Positions 1-6,211 of a stretch of 8,950 nt of DNA are shown here, one piece after another (position 1 is the first letter of the stretch; every line of letters starts with the position of its first letter). The stretch is from the NCBI GenBank assembly GCA_006227775.1, contig SBFV01000377.1, positions 1 to 8,950 on the forward strand, read 5' to 3'. Origin of the DNA: Gammaproteobacteria bacterium. Its GTDB lineage: Bacteria; Pseudomonadota; Gammaproteobacteria; Chromatiales; Chromatiaceae. A program made the translations under genes and the position numbers. A model generated the notes under the pieces. That model saw only the letters and a program-made list of their open reading frames with translations, was not told the DNA's origin and made no database searches.

Positions 1-681
1 GTCGGCTTTGCCGTGGTCGGGATCTTTTACGCCGCCCTCCTCGCCATGGTGCAGGAGGATTTGCGCCGCCTCCTGGCCTTTGCCGTGGTCTCCCACACCA
101 GCCTCATCGTCCTGGGGGTCTTCACCCTGGATCATCTGGCCCTGCAGGGCAGCGTCATGCTGTCGGCCACCTTCGGCCTGGCCCTGGCGGCTCTGCTCTT
201 CATGACCGGGCTGGTCTTCCAGCGTACCGGCACCACCCAACTCGGCGAGCTTGGCGGGCTCTTCGATCCCTTGCCCTTCGTCGGCATCGCCTTCCTGGTG
301 GCCGGTCTGTCCATCATCGGTATGCCGAGCACCCCCGGCTTCGATGCCGCCCACCTGGTCATGGAGGCCAGTATCGACCGCTTCGGTGGTCTGCTGACCA
401 TCGCCGCCGCCCTAGGCAACGTCCTGGCCGCGGGGTTTATGCTCTGGGCCTTCCAGCGGGCCTTCCTCGGGACGGGGCCGGCAGCCAATCCGGTGCAGGT
501 TCCCGAGCCCAGTGCGTCACCCGCCAGCCGGGCCGGCATCGAACCCCTGAGGCCGGCGGAGTGGCTGGTAGCCCTGGCGGTGATCGGCGTCCTCCTCGGG
601 GTGGGGTTCCATTCCCGGCCCTGGCTGGAATTGATCGCCGCTCCCCTGACCGCTCTGAGCGCGCCCTTCACCCAGCCCTGA
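1..681 (+). CDS. NuoM-like proton-translocating membrane subunit, C-terminal part (5' end outside window)
   Basis: The reading frame is open from base 1 and ends at TGA 679-681, giving the last 226 residues of a larger protein; the start lies upstream of the window. It is a hydrophobic, multi-helix membrane protein of the complex I / Mrp antiporter superfamily (Proton_antipo_M). The run QEDLRRLLAFAVVSHTS followed by a LALQG segment aligns without gaps to E. coli NuoM around its SHMG and AYQG motifs, and the GMPSTPGF segment matches the GMPGTGNF region. Seen residues depart from NuoM: the His348 position is Phe (codon 172-174) and the Glu407 position is Ala (codon 349-351). An acidic residue lies five positions later. 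The next gene, 8 bp downstream, is a second NuoM-like protein, so the two are probably co-transcribed. NuoM is the closest family by eye, but MrpD or another antiporter-like subunit is possible. It probably sits in the inner membrane in a partial complex I-like assembly; proton transport is inferred. Confidence 0.85.
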   Translation, partial: VGFAVVGIFYAALLAMVQEDLRRLLAFAVVSHTSLIVLGVFTLDHLALQGSVMLSATFGLALAALLFMTGLVFQRTGTTQLGELGGLFDPLPFVGIAFLVAGLSIIGMPSTPGFDAAHLVMEASIDRFGGLLTIAAALGNVLAAGFMLWAFQRAFLGTGPAANPVQVPEPSASPASRAGIEPLRPAEWLVALAVIGVLLGVGFHSRPWLELIAAPLTALSAPFTQP

Positions 682-689
682 GTCCCGCC

Positions 690-2213
690 ATGCCCGATGC
701 GCTGAATCCCGCCGCCTGGCCGCTCCTGACGCTGATGTTGCTCGCCCCCCTGGCTGGGTCCCTGCTGATATGGCTGGTGCCGGGGCCGCGCCTGTCGCGC
801 TGGGTCGTGCCGGCCAGCCTGCTGGTCGCCTTGGGCTTTGCCCTGGCCGTCCTCTGGCGCTTCGATCCCGCTCAGGCCGGCTTCCAGGGGGTGGAGGAGA
901 GGGACTGGATCCCCAGCCTGAACATCCGCTATCTGGTTGGCATCGACGGCATCTCCGTCCTCTTTCCTCCCTTGACGCTGATCCTTTTCCTGGGGGTCGC
1001 CCTGGCCAACTGGACCGGGGTTCGCACCCTGCGACGCCTCCACGACAGTCTGCTCCTCCTGCTGGCCAGCGCCATCCTGGGCATCTTCTGCGCCCTGGAC
1101 CTGATGCTCTTCTATCTGTACTGGGAGTTGACCCTCCTGCCCCTCTATTTCCTCATCAGCCTCTGGGGGCCGGGCCCTCAGCGGCGTTACGCGGCGGCGA
1201 AGTACAGCCTCTTCATGCTGGCGGGCGGGGTGCCCTTGCTGTTCGGTTTCATCCAATTGGCCTTCAATCATGCCGCGGTCAGCGGGGCCGGGCTGCCGGC
1301 CGGGTTGAGCTGGGATTACCGGCAGTTGCTGGCGACCCCCCTGGAACCTGGCCTGGAAACCAGCGTTTTCCTACTCCTCTTCGTCGGCTTCGCCGTCAAG
1401 ACCCCCGTTTTTCCGCTGCATACCTGGCTGCCGGTGGTGGCCATGGAAGGGCCGGCGGGGGTGGCGGCCCTCATAACCGGCCTGAAGGTGGGGGCCTATG
1501 GCCTGATCCGCTTTGCCCTGCCCCTGGCGCCGGGGGCGGCCCAGGACTTCCACTGGCTGCTCGCCGGCTTGGGGACCCTGGGGCTGGTCTATGGCGCCCT
1601 GGCGGCCCTGGCCCAGACCAACCTGCGCCGCCTGCTGGCCTACGCCTCCCTGAGCCACGTGGGGCTGGTGGTCTTGGGCCTGGCCTCCTTCGATCTGGCG
1701 GGCCTCCAGGGGGCGGTGTTTCAGCTCCTCAATTTCACCCTCATCGCCGGCGGGCTCTTCGTCCTGGTGCGCTTCCTCAACCTGCGCCTGGCGTCGGTCG
1801 ATCTCATCGCCCTGGGCGGCCTGGCGAGGAGTATGCCCCTGCTGTCGGCCTGCTTTTTCTTCCTCTCCCTGGCCTCCCTGGGGGTGCCCGGGACCTCGGG
1901 CTTCCCCGCCGAATTCCTACTGCTGATGAGCGCCTTGCGGGCTCACCTTGGCGCGGGGATCCTGGCCCTCCTGACCATGGTCCTGGCCGCGGCCTATGTT
2001 CTGGACAGCTACCGGCGGGCCTGTTTCGGTCCACCGGGACATAGTGCCATCGCCGCCGTCGCCGATCTGCGACCACGGGAGCTGGGGGTAGCCCTGGCCT
2101 TCTGCCTGCCGGTCCTGGTCCTGGGTATCTGGCCAGGACTGGTACTGGAGGCCCTGGACGCCGTGGGCCAGCAGTGGGTAGCACGGCTGACCCAGTTTTC
2201 GTTGGGGAGTTGA
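690..2213 (+). CDS. NuoM-like proton-translocating membrane subunit (complete)
   Basis: This 507-residue protein has the usual NuoM length and about 14 predicted membrane helices. ATG 690 is chosen because it lies 8 bp after the previous stop and starts at a first hydrophobic helix (residues about 11-30). The open frame extends further upstream, but that part overlaps the preceding gene. No strong ribosome-binding site is visible, which suggests translational coupling. Key proton-path residues of NuoM are present: Glu146 in YWELTLLPLYFLI (E. coli Glu144), Lys237 in FAVKTP (Lys234), Lys266 in GLKVGAYGLIRF (Lys265), the SHVG histidine 323 (His322), and Glu408 in GTSGFPAEF (Glu407). The equivalent of E. 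coli His348 is Phe349. The protein should pump or conduct protons in the inner membrane, either within a complex I-like assembly or coupled to another transporter. No nuoN follows; the next gene is a convergent SulP transporter. This argues against a standard nuo operon and for an orphan module. DabB (bicarbonate uptake) is a related family, but no DabA is seen here. Confidence 0.88.
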   Translation: MPDALNPAAWPLLTLMLLAPLAGSLLIWLVPGPRLSRWVVPASLLVALGFALAVLWRFDPAQAGFQGVEERDWIPSLNIRYLVGIDGISVLFPPLTLILFLGVALANWTGVRTLRRLHDSLLLLLASAILGIFCALDLMLFYLYWELTLLPLYFLISLWGPGPQRRYAAAKYSLFMLAGGVPLLFGFIQLAFNHAAVSGAGLPAGLSWDYRQLLATPLEPGLETSVFLLLFVGFAVKTPVFPLHTWLPVVAMEGPAGVAALITGLKVGAYGLIRFALPLAPGAAQDFHWLLAGLGTLGLVYGALAALAQTNLRRLLAYASLSHVGLVVLGLASFDLAGLQGAVFQLLNFTLIAGGLFVLVRFLNLRLASVDLIALGGLARSMPLLSACFFFLSLASLGVPGTSGFPAEFLLLMSALRAHLGAGILALLTMVLAAAYVLDSYRRACFGPPGHSAIAAVADLRPRELGVALAFCLPVLVLGIWPGLVLEALDAVGQQWVARLTQFSLGS

Positions 2214-2229
2214 GCCGGACCGTGCGGCG

Positions 2230-2335
2230 CGGCTAGGCCCCCGCGCCAGGTCAGGCGGCCAGATCAGCGCAGCGGGACAACGCGGTCGGGCCAGGACCGC
2301 GCGCCAAGTCCGCGCGGTTCGGCTAGGCCCGCGCC
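2230..2335. repeat. Short direct repeat flanking the convergent gene ends
   Basis: CGGCTAGGCCCCCGCGCC (2230-2247) recurs as CGGCTAGGCCCGCGCC (2320-2335), 90 bp apart and differing by two C residues. The second copy contains the SulP stop codon (TAG on the minus strand, 2323-2325) and its last two codons. The first copy lies in the intergenic spacer. This may be a small local duplication of the SulP gene tail or chance in a very GC-rich spacer; no function is claimed. Confidence 0.45.
2281..2301. terminator. GC-rich hairpin between convergent genes, possible bidirectional terminator
   Basis: CGCGGTC (2281-2287) and GACCGCG (2295-2301) form a perfect 7-bp stem with a 7-base loop. It sits between the stop of the NuoM-like gene at 2213 and the stop of the convergent SulP gene at 2323, where a terminator for both is expected. 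No T-tract follows on either strand, so it does not meet the classical intrinsic terminator pattern. Confidence 0.3.
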
Positions 2336-4449
2336 GGCAGGGGCGGGCACATCATGTCGTCCGCCGCCTCGGGGCCCAGACGCTCGTAGATGGCCGCCAA
2401 GGCCTTGTTCTCGGTGGGGAAGAAGTTCCGTTCACCGATCAGGTCGAAGAGCCCGGTGGCGCGCATCACGTCCAGGGTTTGTTTCTTGACGCCGGAGAAG
2501 AGGACGTCCATGCCGTTGGCGCGCAGACGCTCCACCAAGTGGTGGATCACCTCCTCGCCGGAGGCGTCAAGCCGGTTGATGCCGTTGCCCACCACCAGCA
2601 GGTATTTGGCCTGCTTGTGGTCCGCCACCGCCTCCAGCACCGCGTCCTCGAAATGGGCGACGTTGGCGAAGTAGAGGGCGCCATCGAAGCGCAGGGCGAT
2701 GACGTGCTGGCTGGTGATCAGGCCCGGGTTGACCTTGATATCCCGCAGCGTCCCGTCCGGGCAGCGGCCGAGGATGGCCACCCGCGGCTTCATGGTGCGA
2801 TAGAGATAGAGCAGGATGGCCAGGGCGGCGCCGATGAGGATGCCCTTGTCCAGGTGGGGCGCCGCGACCAAGGTGAGGACGAAGGTGGCCAGGGCGACGA
2901 AGCCGTCGGCCCGGCTGGCCTGCCAGGTGTGCTTGAGGGCCTGGGGGGTGATGAGGCTGGTCACCGCCAGCAGGATGATCACCGCCAGGGTCGCCTTGGG
3001 CAGGTGATAGAGGAAGGGCGTCAGGAAGAGGAGGACGATAGCGACGAAGAGGCCGTTGAAGACCATGGCGAAGCCGGTCTGGGCCCCGGCCTGGAGATTG
3101 ATGGCCGAGCCGGTGAAGGAGCCGCAGGCGGGATAGGACTGGAAGAAGGAGCCGCCGATATTGGCCAGCCCCTGGCCGATGAGTTCCTGATTGGGGTCCA
3201 GCCGCTGCTTGGTCTTGGCCGCCAGGGCCTTGGCCATGGAGATGGACTCCATGAAGGCCACCAAGGCGATGATCAGGGCGGCGGTGAAGAGCTGGACCAC
3301 CATATCCAGGCTCAGGGGCGGGACGCGGAAGGCCGGCAGGCCGGCGGGGATCTTGCCGACCACGTCGCCGCCACCGATCAGTTGCACCTGCCCCTGCTCG
3401 ACCTTCTTGACGTGCCAGCGGCGCTCACCCACCGTCACGCCCTCCGGCACGGCGTCCGCCAGATAGACGGGGGCGGGCTGGTCCTCCGGGACCTGGCCGC
3501 GGACGAATTCGAGCTGACGGATTTGACGCAGCCGCTCCTTGTTCTCGATCTCCAGGGCGCCGATATCCACCCGCGCCAAGGCGATATGGTGCTGGAGGTA
3601 GGCGGCGGAGCGCTCCTCCTCGACCTTCTGCAATTCCCGCAGATAGGTGGACTGGGAGGTCACCTCCGCCAGCAGGTCCTTGAGGCGCTGGTCGGTCTCG
3701 GCGTAACGGGTCACCAGGTCCCGCGTCGCCGGGTCGGCGATCTGGTCCAGGCCGATCTTGGTCTTGTGCTCAAACTCCAGCAGGGCGCTGGCGCCGATGG
3801 TCACCACCACCGCGATGAGGACGCTTAGCTTGGACAGGGGTTTGATCTTCTTCAGCCCCAGCATCAGGGCGAGGGCGAAGACCGACATGGCCAGGGTGGG
3901 CAGGTGGGTCTGGGGCAGGTAGCTGAACATCTCCCAGATGTCCATGAGGAAGGAATCGCTGCGGCCCTTGGGGATACCCAGCAGCATGTCGAGCTGGGAC
4001 AGGGCGATGATGATCGCCGCCGCGTTCATGAAGCCGAGGATGACCGGGTGGGAGACGAAGTTGACGATGGTCCCCAGTTTCAGGACCCCCAGGCCAAGCT
4101 GGATGAGGCCCACCAGGAAGGCCAGGACCAGGGCCAGGCCGATGAACTCCTCGGTGAAGGGCACGGCGAAGGGGGTGATGGCCGCCGCCGTCATCAGGGA
4201 GACGATGGCCACCGGTCCGGTGGAGAGCTGTCGCGACGAGCCCCACAAGGCCCCCAGGATGGCCGGCACCAGGGCCACGTAGAGGCCGTAATAGACCGGC
4301 AGGCCGGAAAGCTGGGCGTAGGCCATGGCCTTGGGCACCAGCACCAGGGCGCCGGTGATGCCGGCGATGACGTCGCCACGCAGGATGCCGCCGTTGATGG
4401 GAAACCAGGCGAGGAAGGGGAAGAGCCGCAAAAGCCATTTGTTCATCAT
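2323..4449 (-). CDS. SulP-family anion transporter with STAS domain and large periplasmic insert
   Basis: The protein is 708 residues, longer than the roughly 550-600 usual for bacterial SulP carriers. The first of two adjacent ATGs (4449) is chosen because the preceding open frame is hydrophilic and SulP homology begins at once after it; no clear ribosome-binding site is seen. Residues about 20-225 and 365-550 form the membrane domain. They show GLPVYYGLY (49-57), a GLIQLGLGVLKLG helix (114-126), KIPAGLP (366-372) and the conserved GQGLANIGGSFFQSYP run with its GSFTGSAIN end (425-451). Residues about 580-695 are a cytoplasmic STAS domain with LDASG (627-631). Between the two membrane halves lies an insert at about 226-360, with a charged likely coiled coil (about 240-315) and then a beta-rich stretch. 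From the known fold this loop should be periplasmic. SulP proteins carry sulfate, bicarbonate or other anions; the substrate here is undetermined. It converges on NuoM-like genes and diverges from a two-component system that may control it. Confidence 0.93.
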   Translation of the reverse strand: MMNKWLLRLFPFLAWFPINGGILRGDVIAGITGALVLVPKAMAYAQLSGLPVYYGLYVALVPAILGALWGSSRQLSTGPVAIVSLMTAAAITPFAVPFTEEFIGLALVLAFLVGLIQLGLGVLKLGTIVNFVSHPVILGFMNAAAIIIALSQLDMLLGIPKGRSDSFLMDIWEMFSYLPQTHLPTLAMSVFALALMLGLKKIKPLSKLSVLIAVVVTIGASALLEFEHKTKIGLDQIADPATRDLVTRYAETDQRLKDLLAEVTSQSTYLRELQKVEEERSAAYLQHHIALARVDIGALEIENKERLRQIRQLEFVRGQVPEDQPAPVYLADAVPEGVTVGERRWHVKKVEQGQVQLIGGGDVVGKIPAGLPAFRVPPLSLDMVVQLFTAALIIALVAFMESISMAKALAAKTKQRLDPNQELIGQGLANIGGSFFQSYPACGSFTGSAINLQAGAQTGFAMVFNGLFVAIVLLFLTPFLYHLPKATLAVIILLAVTSLITPQALKHTWQASRADGFVALATFVLTLVAAPHLDKGILIGAALAILLYLYRTMKPRVAILGRCPDGTLRDIKVNPGLITSQHVIALRFDGALYFANVAHFEDAVLEAVADHKQAKYLLVVGNGINRLDASGEEVIHHLVERLRANGMDVLFSGVKKQTLDVMRATGLFDLIGERNFFPTENKALAAIYERLGPEAADDMMCPPLPARA

Positions 4450-4513
4450 GGTGCGATGACCCGTGCGAAGGCTGGACCGGAAGGGGCCGGGAACACTGGG
4501 GAGAGGTCTGTCG

Positions 4514-4529
4514 TGGCGGGATCGTTGCG
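4514..4529 (+). promoter_or_regulatory. Candidate sigma-54 promoter upstream of the two-component system
   Basis: TGGCGGGATCGTTGCG matches the sigma-54 consensus TGGCACG-N4-TTGCW at TGGC, at the G of position 7 and at TTGC. GG (4515-4516) and GC (4527-4528) are separated by exactly 10 bases. Transcription would start near 4540 and run into the kinase gene after a leader of about 200 bases. The response regulator in this operon is itself a sigma-54 activator, so autoactivation is plausible. The background is GC-rich and only one such motif was found, so chance cannot be excluded. Confidence 0.4.
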
Positions 4530-4550
4530 GGATGCAATGTGCCCGTTGCA
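4525..4550. promoter_or_regulatory. TTGC/GCAA dyads in the divergent intergenic region, possible operator
   Basis: TTGC (4525-4528), GCAA (4534-4537) and TTGC (4546-4549) form two overlapping dyads: TTGC-N5-GCAA and TGCAA-N8-TTGCA. They lie between the SulP start (4449) and the kinase start (4742). The left TTGC is also the -12 element of the candidate sigma-54 promoter. The arrangement could bind a dimeric regulator, but the arms are only 4-5 bases long. An AT-rich patch with TTTTCT/AGAAAA arms (4593-4616) lies further right and may hold vegetative promoter elements. Confidence 0.2.
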
Positions 4551-4741
4551 CACCGCGCGTGAGTCTAGCAAAGCTCGTCACGGCATGATGGGTTTTCTCA
4601 TGGGAATAGAAGAAAATACTGATGAATGGTCGGCTTTTCGCGGATGCCCCCGGTTCGGGAGCGGTCGGGTTGCTGGCGACACCCAGGCCGGGTGGGGGGA
4701 TGTTTGACCGCCCCCCGATCCGCGGGGCTAAACTTAGGGGC

Positions 4742-6211
4742 ATGGATTCCCTCCGCGCCAAGATCATCCTCGTCTACCTCGCCCTGGCGAGCCTGGCGGT
4801 CTGCCTGTCCCTCCTCGCACTGGTTGAGCTTAGGCTGATGACCGCCAAGGTCCAGGCTAGCGGTCTGGTGGCGGAATTCTTCGATGCGGCCCTGGAGTTG
4901 CGGCGCTTCGAAAAGAACTTCTTTCTTTACGGTCAACCGGAAGACCTGGGGGAGAACCGCCGCTACGCGGAAGAGGCTTTGGCCTTGCTGCAACGAGACC
5001 CGGGCGCGGCCGTCTTCGCCGACCTCATGGGTGAACTGGCGGTGGTGACGCTCAAGGAGGAGCTGCGCCGCTACGCCGACCTGATGGCCCAGATGGAAAC
5101 GCACCCGCGGGACGAGGGCCTGGCCAGCCGGGTGCGCGCCCTGGGCAAGGCTATCGTCACGGCCGGTGAGGAACTGGCGCGACGCGAACGTCAGGGCCTC
5201 AGCGAGGATCTGGCCGCCCATCAGCGTAGTCTGCTGATCTCATTCGCCACCGTCATCATCCTCCTGGCCCTGGCCGGTTTCTTGCTGGCCCACTGGGTCA
5301 CCCGGCCGCTCAAGCAGATGGAGAGGCGCATGGAGGCCCTGGTCCGCGGTCGTCTGGCGCGGCTGGACCCGGAGGTGCGGGATCGCGAACTGGTTTCCCT
5401 GTGCGGCGCCTTCAATCTCGTCCTCGATGAACTGGAGCGCCGTCAGCGTACCCTGGTGCGCTCCGAAAAGCTGGCCTCTCTGGGCACCCTCCTGGCCGGT
5501 GTCGCTCATGAGTTGAACAACCCCTTGTCCAATATCTCCAGTTCCGCCCAGATTCTCGCCAGCGAGCCGGATGCGGAGCCTGAATTCCGCCGCGAGCTTC
5601 TCGCCGACATCGACCAGGAGTCCCAGCGGGCCGCCCGCATCGTCCGCTCCCTGCTCGACTATACGCGGGAGTCCGGCACCGCCGCCCGGCCGGTGGCCCT
5701 GGCCGAGCTGGTGGAAGAGACCCTGGGCTTCCTGCGCAATCGCCGCGGTCCTGGGATCAGCGTACGCATCGCTATAGCCCCTGACCTCAAGGTCCCGGCC
5801 AATCGGGCACGCTTGCAGCAGGCTCTGGTCAACCTGATCGGCAATGCCCTGGAGGCCATGGGCGAGCACGGTGAACTGAGCATCGGCGCCCAGCGGGGCC
5901 AGGCACGGCGCACCGGCCTGGGTGGCGGCGATACCTTCGCGCCCGGCACCCCCGTCGTCGACATCCTGATCAGTGATACCGGGCCGGGTATTCCCCCCGC
6001 CGTTCTGCCACGTATCTTCGACCCCTTCTTCACCACCAAGGCCGTGGGTAAGGGCAGTGGTCTGGGCCTCTTCATCGTCTATCAGATCGTCGAGGAGCAC
6101 GGTGGCTGGATCGGTGCCCGCAATCGGGATGAAGGGGGCGCCCGCTTTCACATCCGCCTGCCCGACCAGCCCACCGCCTCTGGGGAAGAGGGGCCGGAGA
6201 CCGAGCCATGA
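4742..6211 (+). CDS. Membrane-bound sensor histidine kinase (NtrB/ZraS type)
   Basis: This 489-residue kinase autophosphorylates and passes phosphate to the response regulator encoded next. ATG 4742 is preferred because a transmembrane helix (about residues 7-29) begins right after it. ATG 4700, with a G-rich sequence before it, is an in-frame alternative that adds 14 residues. A periplasmic, mostly helical segment (about 30-163) contains LRRFEKNFFLYG, a pattern seen in helical-bundle sensor domains. A second helix (about 164-184) leads to a HAMP-like linker (185-235). The HisKA domain carries the H-box AHELNNPLSNI with His256. The ATPase domain shows the N-box NLIGNALEAM (364-373), DTGPGIPP (412-419), FDPFFTTK (426-433) and GSGLGLFI (438-445). 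All catalytic motifs look intact. The stop overlaps the regulator start by 4 bp, indicating a coupled operon. The signal sensed is unknown; its position next to the SulP gene hints at an envelope, redox or anion-related cue. Confidence 0.93.
   Translation: MDSLRAKIILVYLALASLAVCLSLLALVELRLMTAKVQASGLVAEFFDAALELRRFEKNFFLYGQPEDLGENRRYAEEALALLQRDPGAAVFADLMGELAVVTLKEELRRYADLMAQMETHPRDEGLASRVRALGKAIVTAGEELARRERQGLSEDLAAHQRSLLISFATVIILLALAGFLLAHWVTRPLKQMERRMEALVRGRLARLDPEVRDRELVSLCGAFNLVLDELERRQRTLVRSEKLASLGTLLAGVAHELNNPLSNISSSAQILASEPDAEPEFRRELLADIDQESQRAARIVRSLLDYTRESGTAARPVALAELVEETLGFLRNRRGPGISVRIAIAPDLKVPANRARLQQALVNLIGNALEAMGEHGELSIGAQRGQARRTGLGGGDTFAPGTPVVDILISDTGPGIPPAVLPRIFDPFFTTKAVGKGSGLGLFIVYQIVEEHGGWIGARNRDEGGARFHIRLPDQPTASGEEGPETEP

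Noticed and set aside
561..689. Upstream extension of the second NuoM-like gene
   Set aside because: It overlaps the end of the first NuoM-like gene and encodes Arg/Pro-rich sequence unlike the NuoM N-terminus.
132..1271. Long minus-strand open frame opposite the NuoM-like genes
   Set aside because: It is hydrophilic, rich in Gln, Gly and Pro, matches no family by eye, and lies antisense to clear membrane-protein genes; it is a GC-driven shadow.
690..2213. DabB of a DAB bicarbonate uptake system
   Set aside because: DabB is closer to NuoL and is paired with DabA (DUF2309); no such gene is seen, and this protein aligns best with NuoM.
2479..3828. 449-codon plus-strand open frame opposite the SulP gene
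   Set aside because: Its composition (Gly, Asp, Gln, His rich) is that of an antisense shadow, and the minus strand encodes a conserved transporter.
4450..4767. Upstream extension of the SulP frame to an earlier start
   Set aside because: The extra 106 residues show no membrane or SulP features, and the frame would overlap the start of the divergent kinase gene.
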